From Zoroaster sp. YZ-2022 (lineage: Eukaryota; Echinodermata; Asteroidea; Forcipulatida; Zoroasteridae), in NCBI GenBank assembly GCA_029582265.1, contig CM055822.1:41686036-41750035 (forward strand): a stretch of DNA of 64,000 nt. Reading direction: 5' to 3'. The notes beneath the pieces were generated by a model. The model was given only the letters and a program-made list of their open reading frames with translations, was not told where the DNA came from and searched no databases. The number at the start of each line of letters is the position of its first letter. The first letter of the stretch is position 1. This document shows positions 24,401-39,400 of this stretch, piece by piece. Both the position numbers and the translations under genes were made by a program.

Positions 24401-27400
24401 ATGTTCTTCACCAACCTTTAACACATACAAGCCACTGCTGTCCTTTCCAAGTAATCTTACAAAATCAACCCAGTGCCACCCAAGGCCACTGTAAATAATT
24501 AAGACCATCTCCGATTACATACTCAACACACACTGAAGGCCATTACAAACTAGAGGCCCTTTCACACAAGACCGTTTTAACAAGGGACCTTGACTAAAAA
24601 TCGCATCCATGTTAAAAAATAGCAAATTTATCCCAGTCGTGTGAAAGCTATCCTTGTTAAATAATTACCACGGACCCTCGTTATTTATAACAGAGATCGA
24701 GACCTCCTCCAAAAAATCGCATCGATGTTAAAATCGCCATGATAGGTCGTGTGAAACGCTTCGTGCGCCCAAACAGGGGACCCTTGCTTTGGCGGTATCA
24801 TTTCGCATGCGCAGAACGCGTCACTGATCAGCTTGCAATAAATCCCCATCACGTTGATCAGTGAATGAAATGGTTTCATCGTAACTCCAAGAGACTTTCT
24901 TGGCCCAGACACGTTTATTTTTCTTGTTGATGGCCTTACGTTAGAAATCTGGCTCTGTGAATCCGTCTGAATTGTTGCAAGTATACTTGATTCGATATCC
25001 ATAATAAAACGAGAATAAAATTGTCGGTAAATGGGAAGGAAATGAAAACAAAATGTGGGAGAAAGTAACGTTTGACTTCGCACAACGCATATATCTTCTC
25101 GGAAAAACCACTGGTAACGTGGAAGAAAGCGTTCAGTGAATAAGCTCTGCGCGTGGTACCAGTGAAATATTGGATTGCACAATCATGACCTTTGACCCTC
25201 CATGGAAAACGAGGGACGTTAGTTTTGGCGTGAGTGGGGAAGTCGTGTGAAAGTTTGTTAAAAAAATCGCAAACGACCGAGGCGACAGACAACTGGCGCC
25301 CATTACCAAGGACCTTTGTTATCGGTGCTCGTGTGAAAAGGGCTTAGGGCTGTGCCGGGTATCCGGACACCAGACCGAAACTGTCATTACCCGATTCCAT
25401 TTTTTGGTTCCGAGTACCCGTAAACGACTTTTTAAAATTGGGACTTACTATTTCAGCAGTGTGAACAGAAATCTTTGACTATTGAACAATGTAATGTTTA
25501 CACTTTTATTCAAGAGATTACACTCTGATAACGCCTTTGTAGTATTTTATGGACATTTTCCATACACTTTTGTCCAACTGTTTGTGATACATTGTATCCA
25601 ATCATTAAGACTCAAATAGCCTGGCTGGGCATGCTACAAACAAGTATCAAACTACCGTAATTTCCTGCGTATAAGACGCTCGGTGTATAAGGCGCATTAC
25701 CCCAGAATCGGGGGAATGTGATTAAAGTGTCAACGTACAAGGCGCACCGCCGTATAAGGCGCACCATGACCGCTCAGTAGTGCAGTGCATGCCAGAAGCG
25801 CTATAGCACGACCATGCCGCCGCCGCCGCCGCCACCACGCCGTACTAGGAAAGTAGTCTGGTTGCGGCCCAAGTGATCCCGCGGTGTTGTGCGTAATACA
25901 CTGATTAATAATCGAGGTGAAAAACAGACACGGCAAAAGTTGACAACCTTGCACACATCGCATAGAGACTTAATCATTAGAAAGCGTTGTAGATAAAAAT
26001 GCGCGATCGCGGTAATGCGATGTTGGGCATGCTATTTTTAGAAACAGGGGAATTCTGCTTTTGGTACGTCACACACGAGTGAGGTCTTTCGTGAGTATTA
26101 TTTACGGTGAATGAATGCATGAAAATCTTGCGCTAATGACCTTCATTGGAAAACATGGCCGCTTTGTTAGGTTGAGGTCCACCGAAAGTTACACAAGCGG
26201 TAATCATCACTTTGATCTCAAGCGACACCAGATAAGGCGCACCGTTAGATAAGACGCAGTGACGTTTTCGTACCTTTGAAAGTCAGATAAGCCGCGTCTT
26301 ATACGCAGGAAATTACGGTAGCTGCTCAGGATGGAATGTTTGCCTATTGTTCACAGTAATTGGATTAGTGGGACAATAACTGCTGCTTTATGTCTGCGCT
26401 GGAGTGTGCACCATGATGAGTTATAGATGGGATTTTATTAGGGGATGTCCACATTAATTGTTGTCATAATAAAAAAAAGTGGTGTTGAAATTGGTTTTGT
26501 TGTGTAATTATTTTGATGTGGCACCGACCATCCCTCAGCATATCACCAACATTTACATTTATTTACCCACCGATACCGAGCTCTCTTGTGTATTACATTT
26601 GCCGACAAGGTGACAATTTGTTTCAAAAGAAAGACATAAAAAGGGAGGTGAATTAAGTCGGTCATTGTCTTTGAAACCAAACCAGCCGGGCTCAGTGATG
26701 ATCCATGTCATTGGTGGTGGTCAAATGCTGTTCGGTTTCCATCAGTCGCAAGGATCGCCAAGAAGTATCTTGGTATTCCGGCAACGTCAGTGCCCTCCGA
26801 ACGGGTGTTTTCCACCGTGGGAAATATCATCATGGCAAAGCGGAGCTGCTTAACGCCTGATAACATGCTGGTATTCCTGGCAATGAACGCCCACATAACT
26901 GCCACCCCACCAAAGCGAACATGATTTATAACTTAACAATGATAAGTAACAATCAGTACACCGCAACCGATTTTGAGAAATATTGTGTTCTGAAAATAAT
27001 CTTAATTCTTAAAACATCATTGTTTAGCTTTATTAGTAGTAGTAGTTGTTGTTGTTTTTAATTATTCCTAGCTACATGTAGGTCTCTTATAAATTCATTC
27101 TTTCAGGAAACAAGGTTTATTGACATTTAACTAAAGTTCATTGTGATAGAAACAAATTAATATTCAAGTTCTGATTTTAAATTCATAATATTTTGCAGTT
27201 TGTTAGTTTCATAATATTAAATATTATTTTACTACGCAAAATCATGTCCTTATCCATAGCCAATATGACAGGATATCCTTATTTAGAAGGCAGGGGCGCG
27301 GCAAGGCGCAAGCACATGAATTGTTTTCCCACAACGGGTTAGTTCCGCCCACATCGCCTTTGATCGACCAATGACATTATTCAACACGTGTTTTGTGACA

Positions 27401-30400
27401 TGAACATCCAAGTCAACTTGCTATACGCATGCGCTCTGATCACGCACACACCAGTGATCATTGTCTTCTGATATGGTAGTCACACTCCTGACACAGTCAC
27501 GTGTGAGGCCGCTGTACATGTAGCTGTGTGATGCACCGGCCGTGCGTGCGCGCGTGTGATCAATTGGGCTTTCTTTTGTACAGTGTATTGTAACTTGGGT
27601 TATTAAAGACACTTTTGTATCAATTTTTACGGTTTTATTTCAGAAATAACTTTCAGTAAATACAATATTTTGTCACCAAGATGTTATACTTTAATAAAGA
27701 TCGAATTAAATATGGTATCCTCTGTATTACAAATGTATAAAGGTCAATTTTGTTAACATTTACATGTATTTGTTCACCAAAGGTTCCAAAAATATCCGAA
27801 AACACACAGCCCTATTACAAACCAGTCTTTAGTGGTTTTGTAGTATGGCCTGCAATGTATCAATGGGAGACCACCTTACCCTGCAATCTCAGTGGTGTGA
27901 CAGTGCACAGAAGGGTAACCATAGGAGGCCACTGGCAACAACTGCGAGTGGCCTGAATGGGTTGTTTCAAAAAGTGCACTGATTGTAGGAGGGTTATAAT
28001 GCATTCAAATCATTCCATCTAAATAAACGGCTTACTTGTAAACACTTACAAAAGATAAATGTACGTATACTCATTTTGTTCAATCTAAATGCCTTACTTA
28101 CCATAAATATGTACTCGTATCGTTTGTCCGAAGTCCTCCTCCTCAGACCTTTGCCTTCTATATTGCAGATGAAAACTGTATGGGAAAACGATAGAAACCA
28201 TTTTATTTGTTACGTGTAATGCGCTGTGTGATGTTTAGAAACCAATTAATTCCAATTGATTATTGATAGAAACATGTGACACAAAACTTTTTTTGAGTAC
28301 AGAACCCAATCGGAAGTGTTAGTTCCCATTAACCCCGTAATGGTTTTGGCTAAAAACCTTTCTGAATCCACCAAAATCCAACACCATGCAGTAACACTAC
28401 CAGCCAACTGTTGGACTTCAAGATGGAGCTGGGAACCCAGCCCCATGCAAAGTATCCCTATCCGGGCTATACAGTACCGGGTCCATCAAAATCCAACACA
28501 ACCATCCATTGGAGTTTGATTGGTTTGGGGTTGTTAGGGCTAGATTAAAAAATACGTGTTTAAATGCAAATGAGACTGAAGAGCAAAGACAATAAATTGT
28601 ACAAGAAAATATTCATTCATGATGATATTCTGCACTCCAGTATAGACCTAAACGCATTGATGTCACAAACTGAAGAGCGCCCTCGTTCACTCATTGGTTC
28701 ATACATGTGCGCTGTGCGTATCATGTGTAGCACACGTACATGTATATATGTACGCGTAACACGCAGGCAGACATGTGAATGTGATATCTGCAAAAGGTCT
28801 ATACAGGGTTAATTTTGTGGATTAACCACTTCCTAAAGGTATCAGGTGCCTTTAATGATATTGTGTACATCATGTACATGTGTTCACACCTTAGATAACA
28901 TACATGTACATACAATCATGTACACACAACTACATTTTGTGCGACTACAATTCCAATTCATCTGGTATCCGTCATGCTTCTTCATTGAGTCAATTTAAAA
29001 CATCTCTCAAGACTCATATATATGTATGTGTACATAGACTGTACACGTACACTGTACATAAGGTACAAGTGAAATCTGCCAATGTTGCAAATGTCAGTTG
29101 TAATGTCAGGACTATTGGGGGTTCTACTGTTTCCAGTAATTTATTTGGATGCATCCCTTGGGGATCAAGCCAGTGCTGCAGTTCCTGATCTCACACAGCC
29201 ATCATGGTACATGTACCATAAATCAACCAAAACGTCATGCGTACAAACCCTAACTCAAAAATATCATGTGTACAACCATGGGTCCTTGCTCTATGGTACA
29301 ACATACTGTGTACGTACATGTATGTATTTTTGTATTGTACTACAACATGCATTGGTCCATATTTGTTCCAATAAATACATGTACATGTATTGTGTTGTAC
29401 AGTATACATGTATATTTGCATGTGTGTGCATATAATGAATACACTTTGTACGTACTGTACATGTAAAAGTGCACATTACATACATTGTACATCAAGTGTA
29501 CCAGCCTGCCTAGAGAGATACACTTTAGTCAAACTCAGCCAATACTTTTGGACCAGTAATTCACACAAACATTCCCTCAAACCCTGTGGTAACTGTTAAA
29601 CTGGCTCGTGAAAATTCCAATAATTTTTTAAAAAAATTCCAAAAAATAAAATGGTTAGTGTTTTATAGTTTGTTTTTTAATTTTTTTAAATTTGTATTAC
29701 TAATATTGCAGTGTACAGTTGTACATGTATGTACATGTACATTGTTATTTAAAACAAATACACACGTGTATAATTATTAATTATTAATTATTAATATTGT
29801 TGTTAAGTAAGACTAATTGCGGTGACACCATGTGGAATGTCAATTGAGTAGTAATTAGTTCTGAAAAGAACTGGTGGTACAACTCGACGTTTCGATCAGT
29901 ATGCTCTGATCGTCCTCAGGAGAATGCCGGACTCTGGAAAATGCTGCTGCTAAAGTAGACTGCTGGAGGATCATCCCATGAATGGATGCTGGAGGATTAG
30001 TTCGTTGAGGCGCGCAGGCGGGAACTGTTGAGACTAGGATCCTATGGGTTGGGGGAGAGGAGTGTGTGCTCACTGAACTGAATCAGTTGTTGACAAGCAC
30101 AGGGGGATGGAGGGTGTTTGACTTAGGATATAGGAGATCCCTCAGTCTGGGGTGGGTTATGGACTTTGGATATAGAAGATCCTTCAGTCTGTAGTAGTGG
30201 TTGTTTTGGGGAAGGGCAGGTCTGATCCACATGAACCAGATTAATTGTGACTTTTAATGATCATAGCCCAAAGGAATGTACACTGTATACATGTACCATG
30301 TATAGGCAATGGTAACATGCACATGTACACGTATACCATCACACACCTGTGTCAGGAACAAGGTGAACTAGATTTAGTGAACCAAGCAGTTTATTTTGGG

Positions 30401-33400
30401 GCCAAAACTTGGCATATGACCAATATGTCTAGAGTCCATTCATTCATCCTTTTTCATACTCCTACTTCTTCATACTCCTACTTCATACAGTGTAAGTATG
30501 TACAATTTGTGTTACATAGTAAAATAATTTGGCTCAAGCCCAAATAAAGGAGGCCAACACCTGTGAATGTGTATACATTTCTTTAGTGAAATACTGTAAA
30601 TAAGTGTAAATGTGTGTACACAGTGTCCATGAAAAATGTGTATTTTTGTATGTATAGTTATTTATAACTGGATATAAGGCGCTTTTACATTATTATCCCT
30701 GGTCATTGGGCCAATATCAATCCTTAAACTTTTTCAGCTCCCTGGGGAGTATACAGCCCCGAGCTACATATGTGTTGTACCACAGTGCATGGATGCTTTT
30801 TCAACCACAATATACCCTCACAGGTACCCATTTATACTTCTGGGTGAAGAGGAGCACTGTACAGTAGAGTGTCTTGCTCAAGAGCACAAGTACTATGGTC
30901 GCGGCTAGGATTCGAACCCACATTCTGACAACTCAGCCATCAGAACATAAGTCAGATGCACTAGACCGCTCGGCCATGGCACCCCATGTACTATGGAACA
31001 ATACAAATACATGTGTTGCAGAGGAAAGAAAACCTTCCTCATAATTATGAGCACAAATTTTTGTATAAATTTTATAAAGTGATAAACAAATAAAAAATAA
31101 TACGTGATCACTGCACTACGCAGTGATTACACTTGTAGGTGTACTACAAAGTGCTGGGAGTTACCGGTTAGTTTGCTAAGACTGTTTAACCAGATCTTTC
31201 ACGGTCGGTTAACCGCAAGTTGGCACCTGACAGCCACACAAACTAGATTGTCGGCAAATGGCACAATGTGTATACATTTTCAATCAAAAAGCATCAATAA
31301 ACTTCCCGCAATGATTGTTTAATACTGTAACCAATGCAGCAATAAAGTCTACCACAACAAAATGGGCAGTAAATTCTTCCAAAATTGTTGGTCGTATTTT
31401 TAGGTGTTCGGGTATGCACCCGAAACATCTATTGTTTTTTTTAAGTTTTTTTTTTAGGTGTTCGGGTATGTGCCCGAAACACCTATTGTTTTCTTCTCCT
31501 TCTTCTTCTCCGGATCGATTGTCTACAAAAAAACACATACTTGCAAACTTCACATGAACTTGAAACTTGGCATGTACTTAGAACTTAACAAGTAGATGAA
31601 ACACGAGTTGTGAGTGACCCCAATTTGACCTTACTTCCTGTCCAAACCGGAAGTCAAAGTTTAATATTTAAAAAAAAAAAAATCATATAAAAACAACCAC
31701 AACAGGTAAATTGAAATTTTTTGCACCATTGTATAGATTGTTAATTGTCGAAAAATATTTACAAAAACATGACCCCAATTTGACCTTACTTCCTGTCCAA
31801 ACCGGAAGTCAAAGTTTAACATTAAAAAAAATCATATCTCAACAACCACAAGAGGTAAATTCAGAGTTATTGCACCATTGTACAGATTGTTAATTGTCAA
31901 AAATATTTTTAAAAACATGACCCCAATTTGACCTTTACTTCCTGTCCAAACCGGAAGTCAAAGTTTAATATTTTATAAAATCATATCTCAACAACCACAA
32001 GAGGTAAATTGAGTTTCTACACCATTGTACAGATCATTAATTGTCCAAAAATATTTACACAAAGGTGACCCCAATTTGACCTTACTTCCTGTCCAAACCG
32101 GAAGTCAAAGTTTAATATTTAAAAAAATCATATCTCAACAACCACAAGAGGTAAATTGACATTTTTTGCACCATTGTATAGATTGTTAATTGTCGAAAAA
32201 TATTTACATAAAGGTGACCCCAACTTGACCTTACTTCCTGTCCAAACCGGAAGTCAAAGTTTAATATTTAAAAAAAAATCATATCTCAACAACCACAAGG
32301 GGTAAATTCACATTTTTTCCACCATTGTATAGATTGTTAATTGTCTAAAAATATTTACAAAAAGGTGACTCCAATTTGACCTTACTTCTTGTCCAAACCG
32401 GAAGTCAAAGTTTAATATTTTATAAAATCATACCTCAACAACCACAAGAGGTAAATTGACATTTTCTGCACCATTGTACAGATCATTAATTGTCCAAAAA
32501 TATTTACACAAAGGTGACCCCAATTTGACCTTACTTCCTGTCCAAACCGGAAGTCAAATTTTAATATTTTATAAAATCATATCTCAACACAACCACAAGA
32601 GGTAAATTCACAATTTTTGTACCATTGTACAGATCATTAACCCTCCTACAATCAGTGAAATTTTTGAAACAACCCATTCAGGCCACTCCAAGCCATTGCT
32701 ATGGTAGGCAGTGGCTCCTCATAGCTATACTGCATAGTAACATAATGCCTCATATGTCTGTTGGTTTTAGTGGTTTGTGATTGACATATTGCAGGGCATA
32801 TTACTTTGTTCCAGACTCAGTGGCTGGTGGTAGGTTACTATGGAGAGTCTGTGTTTACAAAATAACTGCTGAAAATCCCAATGGATGATGGAGGCTTGGT
32901 ATGGTTTATTGGTCTCAGTGGCTGATGGTGATTTATTATTGGGAGTTTGTTTACAGTATAAGGCCATGTTTTTTTAATAACTTGGATTACGGAATCGCCG
33001 CTCGAAAAAAAATCGCGTTTCTTAAAAAAAAAAAAAAAAAAAAAAAAATCCACAACACTTACAACAGTGCCACCGATCGCGTACAAAACACCATCGTGTA
33101 CAAAACAATACTTTTAGATCACATTTTCTTCAAATACAACAAGATCCCTACAATACATGTACAGTAAATGTACACGCGATCGTGAGCCAGTGAACGGAGA
33201 AAAAATCGCGTCGATGTATGATGGAAACCAGACCAATGTTATGCATTCACGCATACAAAGTGCGAGTCCGCTTTATAGACTATACTATTTGCCCAAGTGC
33301 ATACATTGGCCATTTAGTAACAACTACATGTACGTGCATCGCGCGACTTGACCTCACGGCCCAAACTCATGCAATCGATTGCTGTGTCAACAAATAGTCT

Positions 33401-36400
33401 GTGTGTAATTTGGGCAGAGCATCAGCGTGTGTGCATCTGTTGTTTACAATGGCGGCCGCTGCCGAGACTTGGTGCATCTTGCTGCTTTTTTTTCAAGCGA
33501 ATAATGTAAAAAGTTTAGGGTTCGTGGCGTAAAGTTAGGGTCGGGTCAGAAACCGGAAACAGAACATTTTGTTAAGCCTAAACACTCGCGACATTCATTC
33601 AGTGACTTTCTGCTTTTGTCTACATAAATTGTGTATAATGTACGTGTTTTAGAAACGCCTCGTGCCTGGTATTTTTTATTTTTTTTAAATATTTTTTTTC
33701 GCCCCGCCCGATCTCGTGAGCTCGAAATTCCGTAATCCCGGTCATTTTCTTTTTTTTTTTTTTTTTTTTTTCCCCGATCCCCGCTCATTTTTTGTAGCTT
33801 ACAAATCCGTAATCCAAGTAATAAAAAACAAACGGCCTAACCTGTTGAAAATAAGGTCAACTGTGGTATACATGTGTCTTTGTATGCATGTATGTACAGT
33901 ACATTGGAGATTACTTCAAAGGGGCAGTGTGGCTTATATGCACAAACAATGTGTGTACAACACATTGGACATTTAGTGGTTTACAGTGGCCTCTATGTGT
34001 AGGAGGGTTAATTGTCAAAAAATATTTACAAAAATATGACCCCAATTTGACCTTACTTTCTGTCCAAACCGGAAGTCAAAGTTTAATATTTAAAAAAATC
34101 ATATCTCAACAACCACAAGAGGTAAATTCACAATTTTTGTACCATTGTACAGATCGTTAAGTGTCAAAGAATATTTACAAAAAGATGACCCCAATTTGAC
34201 CTTACTTCCTGTCCAAACCGGAAGTCAAGTTTAATATTTAAAAAAATCATATCTCAACAACCACAAGAGGTAAATTTACATTTTTTGCACCATTATATAT
34301 TTTGTTAATTGTCGAAACATATTTACACAAAGGTGACCCCAATTTAACCTTACTTCCTGTCCAAACCGGAAGTCAAAGTTTAATATTTAAAAAAATCATA
34401 TCTCAACAACCACAAGAGGTAAATTTACATTTTTTGTACCATTGTATAGATTGTTAATTGTCAAAAGTATTTACAAAAACATGACCCCAATTTGACCTTT
34501 ACTTCCTGTCCAAACCGCAAGTCAAAGTTTAATATTAAAATAATTTCTAAATTCAGTATTGTATTGTATTCAAATAAACTTCTTGCGAGAACTTCAACAG
34601 ACGTTAACATTTGACTTTCTACAACACTTCAAATTGATGACGTCATCATTTTAACTTCAACCGAACACCTAGTTTTTGTTGTGACAAAAACTTATATCTA
34701 GTTTTAATATTGGTTTATTTATTTATAAACAGTGACTGCAGTTTTGGTCAGTTAACCGTCCCAGCACTACAATACATAATGTATTTATTTATCTTCTCTT
34801 AATAATAATAATAATAATAATGTGTGGACTTATAGCGCACGTATCCACCAACTGAGTGGTGCTCAAGGCGCATCATATTATTACCCCTGCTCATAAGGCT
34901 CATAAATCATTCCTGAAACCATCTCAGCTCCCTGGGGAGTATACAGCTCAATTGCTGCCATTACAGCGCATATAGGGCTAATCAACCAACTCTGCCCTCA
35001 CAGATACCCATTTAACCCCTGGGTGGAGAGAAGCATTATGGTTGAGTGTCTTGCTCAAGGACACAAGTGTCACGGCCGGGATTCGAACCCACATTCTGCT
35101 GCTAACACCAGAACTTGAGTCCGGTAAGCTAGACCGGTAAGCTAGACCGCTCGGCCACGACACTCCACAACACTCTTGTTTACTAATTATCTATTTATAA
35201 ACAAATATCATCAACACCTAGTGTTCAACCATTCCATGTACACTGTACTGCAAATATGCATACATGTACACATACAGTAATAAGAGATAAAGTTCAGTTT
35301 ACTAACCAATATTGACCTCAAATCAAATGAGATTACAGTTTATGCAACAGATGCCAATGATGTAATGATTTTAAATTTGCACCCCAGTGCACATCTATAT
35401 CCAAGGCTGTCCAATCAATGAACACAATGGTACACAACAGAGCTGAGATTATGGTCACAATGTCCTGAATGGGACAGGTAGGATATAGCTAACACTAACC
35501 AGAAGAATCAATACATGAAGTAAACAAGACATCATCATAAATGCACACCTGTATAAGTGCACAAGTGTACAAGATTGTATGTACATGTAACATGACAGCT
35601 ATGGCTCTCAGACCGCAGTGACAGCAATTTGGTTAATTAATGCAATCAGATTGACATTCATGAGTGAACATGAGTAATTTGCATGATACAGATTTTGACC
35701 TTTCACGCCTTCAGGACATGTACATGTACTGTACAATATACAGTACTGTACATGTACATTAAGTGTATGATTCCTGTACAGAAAGAGAGATAACTTCTTG
35801 AGCCTCCCTAATTGGCTTTTACATGGATCAACCATCAAACAGTTCCATCACTGATGATTGCTCAGTATAGGTAGAGCACTCTTTCAGTGTTCAAGAAGGC
35901 AGCAGGTTTGAATCCATCACTATTATGGACAACATAATAAACGGGGCCAATGTCATAGAGCTACATGTACATGTACATACATGAACATTGACTTTGAAGC
36001 AAATGATTTTGTTAAGCAATATAAAAACAGTTTGTATATGTACATGGACAGTAAAACAAAAACCAGCCAACGTCTACAAATTTTGGATTTGAACAATAAT
36101 AATAATAATAATAATAATAATGTGGCGCACGTATAGCGCACGTATCCACCAAACTGGTGCTCAAGGTGCATTACATTATTACCCCTGCTCATCAGGCGCA
36201 TAAATCATTCCTGAAACCATCTCAGCTCCCTGGGGAGTATACAGCTCAATTGCTGCCATTTCAGCACATATGGGCTAATCAAACACCCAACTCTGCCACT
36301 CACAGGTACCCATTTACCCCTGGGTGGAGAGAAGAACTTGGTAAAGTGTCTTGTTCAAGGACACAAGCACCCTGGTCGTGGCTGGGATTCGAACCCACAT

Positions 36401-39400
36401 TCTGACGACTCAGCCATCAGAACACAAATCTGATGCATTAAACCACTCGACCATGGCACTCCAATTGGCTGGTATCCAACAAAACCTGCTAAGTAAAATA
36501 TCTGCTTAGCAGCTCAAGCAATGAAACTGGCCCCTAATCCCATGGTTTGAACTGACAAACCCCTCTGAATTGTTTTGTAAGGTGAACAGCACTGTCCAGC
36601 ATGTGGCTGTCTGGTTTTGTCTCGTCTGTCAACGAGCTAGCAAAATGTACCAAAAGTACAGTGTAGGAGCTGTAATCACAATCAAGGTACATTTATTTCG
36701 CAGGCACTGATGCAAAAGACTGAACCATTTATTTATGCTGTGCAATCTGCTAGAGAGGAAAGTGGGTCAGGTCTCAATTACATTGACAAAAATCCCACAG
36801 GATGGACATGATTAGACATCATTAACCTGTCATCATAAATTGTCAGTCAATAGATTGAGGAGTCATATATATTAAACCATGGAGGAAGAAAACAGAAGGA
36901 GTCACATCGCCCAGCCTCTTATCTCATAACCAATTAGCACTTCGGAGTGGCCCATTGGAAATACGTTACGGCCACCCGCTGCGCTTACAAGTTTAACGAC
37001 CGCGATAATCCCCTTGTGTACAATGTCTTTTGCCGCTCGGCTTGCTCGCGACCAGGATACATAATTGGAGGGTAGAAATCTGAAGCAAACGAATAAACAC
37101 AAAACGTATGCACACTACTTTTCGCGGGCTTTTTATATTGCGCAATGCATTGTCTTCAATAGCGATTTTTCCACCGAGTATTTTGGTGTTTTGATCGCCG
37201 AATTTGGCGAATCCGAAGCTGACTTACGCTAAATATAACATTCAGATGTTACAATAAAGTGTCTTTTTAGCAACTTATTTTAAGGATATTTCCGGTGATC
37301 TCCGGAAGCCAACCAATTGTCAAATTCAAAGACGTGTTGTTTAGCTTTTATCATTTCAATCCTCATATATGTACGATGCTGTACACTGAAGATATTGCAG
37401 TGTTGGATTCAGAGGTCGAGTTGGATCGAGGAGCCAGCCTTCCGTAGTGCAATAGGACAACGTCAGCAATGCGCCAATGCGCATGTGCAAAGAAAGCCTG
37501 GCTGTAGTTCTCCTCGATAATCGGATTAAACGATTAGCGCTGGCTTAGAAATTTTACGACCGCGGCAAAAGACATTGAACCTTTGATATGCCTTCGTTGT
37601 GACTCCTTCTGTTTTCTTCCTCCATGATTAAACCTAACCATTTCCCTTTTGACTTACACTCATGTAATGTGTACTGTCACACATTTAACTTGTTATTCGT
37701 ACACTGTGCCAGGGTCTCATCTTGCCACTCGTCCACCTGTCCCCAAGATGGGTAAAAATAGGTTTAGAGAGGAGAGGGACTATTTACATGTAGATCCCAC
37801 CTGCCAAACCTACCAGTCCAGGACAGTCCAGTGTCCATTATCTAGTCTGTCCTATTAACATGTTCATGTAACCCTGTTTTTAGAGTCTAATTGAAGCCAA
37901 ACCCATTTGTGGTACATGTACCAGTCCAGGACAGTCCAGTGTCCATTATCTACATCTTGTCTGTCCTATTAACATGTTCATGTAACCCTGTTTTTAGAGT
38001 CTAATTGAAGCCAAACCCATTTGTGGTACATGTACCAGTCCAGGACAGTCCAGTGTCCATTATCTATATCTAGTCTGTCCTATTAACATGTTCATGTAAT
38101 CCTGTTTTTAGAGTCTAATTGAAGCCAAACCCATTTGTGGTACACATACATGCAAGTCCTTCTTAACAATTTTGAAGCAAGAAAAGCCTCAGATTACACC
38201 AGACTCTGGTACCAGAGAGAAATCTAATCCAAATCTGTCCAGGGTCCTAAAGCGGGACCCTAATATCCCGCACACTGTAATGGCTTGCACGCTCACAATT
38301 GTCACCAGCTAGTTCAATCTGGACAGGTAATTTCAAAACCTAGTTGATTTTGGACAGGCAGTTTCCAAATCCTAAATGAAACCCTGCACTGTGCACGGTC
38401 AATATACATGTATCTATTTTCAAATACTCAAATAAATTGAGTCAGTGAACAGGATATTAGAAAATGTTACTAACAAAAATACATACATGATATCATAAAC
38501 AGACCATGAAACACATTTCATACATGAGTGTTTTTGCATACACATGTAACACATGATTCATCAAATGTATCAAATGCACATACACGTTTTTTCTTTACGA
38601 ATTAAATAAACCTACATTCCAAGTACCATACATGTAGTGTACAAAAACATACAAAATGTAATTGGACAGCAGTAATTAATAACTCTTTTGTATCCTGTCT
38701 CCCATACTTCATTTAGAATAGATTTTCTTATAATTTATGGACATGCACATACGTATAGTGAACTATTTCATTTGCACTGCATACATTGTACATATATACA
38801 TGTATGCAGCAACACGCTAGTACACAAAATTCACAATCATGATATTTATCAAAATTCAAGATGTGCTGTTCAAAATTAGCATTTCAGATGGTATACATAC
38901 ATGTATGTACACACAAACACAATTTTCAAAGCCAAATTTGTGAATGATTTCATTCCCACACACAGCATTTACTTTGAACCATAGTTGTGCATGTACACAC
39001 ATGTGTACATGTACACATGTTGTTTGAGTTTTCACCACCATGTGGTAATAAATGCAGTCCTGTTTTAAATTATTAACCCTGCATGTGGCTCCACATTCTC
39101 ATGATATTCCCAGCACTGTTGTTAGTCAACAAACCATGTTACAGTCATCACAAATGAGTGCAATACAGGTCATCTCAGGTCACAATTTTTGGCACTTTAA
39201 TTACACCCTCTAATGCACCCTGCTGGCACCCATCTGTGGGCACCAGCTCGTCCCATTGATTCAGCTTGGATGCTCTTAAAGGGACCTGTATAACATTGGT
39301 AAAAATGTTTAGATTGGTGAAATTCTTGCGTCGGGAGATAAACAATTGATTTAATTTTGCCCTACACCGACGTGTGTATAGCACTGTATGCTCAGTGCTT

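Larger units (their letters stand above)
24551..27814. mobile_element. hAT transposon relic
   Basis: The eight-base duplication TTACAAAC lies at 24543-24550 and 27815-27822. The right end is CACACAGCCCTA; the left end TAG is separated from GGCTGTGCCGGGTATCC (25347) by a nested MITE. A hAT transposase C-terminus is inside at 26715. Nested MITEs are at 24556 and 25653. Confidence 0.82.
24357..27993. mobile_element. CCCTCCTAC-family element split by a hAT insertion
   Basis: Outer layer of a nested set. Left piece 24357-24542 and right piece 27823-27993 are the two halves of an element like 22007-22326, inverted. Both ends are flanked by TTAT (24353-24356 and 27994-27997), a one-base variant of TTAA. 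Confidence 0.75.
31400..34680 (-). repeat. satellite array, about 147-bp unit (minus orientation), interrupted
   Basis: About seven units at 31612-32640 and about 3.6 at 34008-34550, opposite in orientation to 16041-16745. The outer boundaries carry inverted AGGTGTTCGGG (31401, also 31457) and CCGAACACCT (34665). The interruption is a TTAA element at 32641-34007. Confidence 0.9.

Noticed and set aside
24685..25292. Two overlapping minus-strand frames of 118-165 codons
   Set aside because: They lie inside the GCCCTTTCACAC MITE and show no recognisable domain or splice context.
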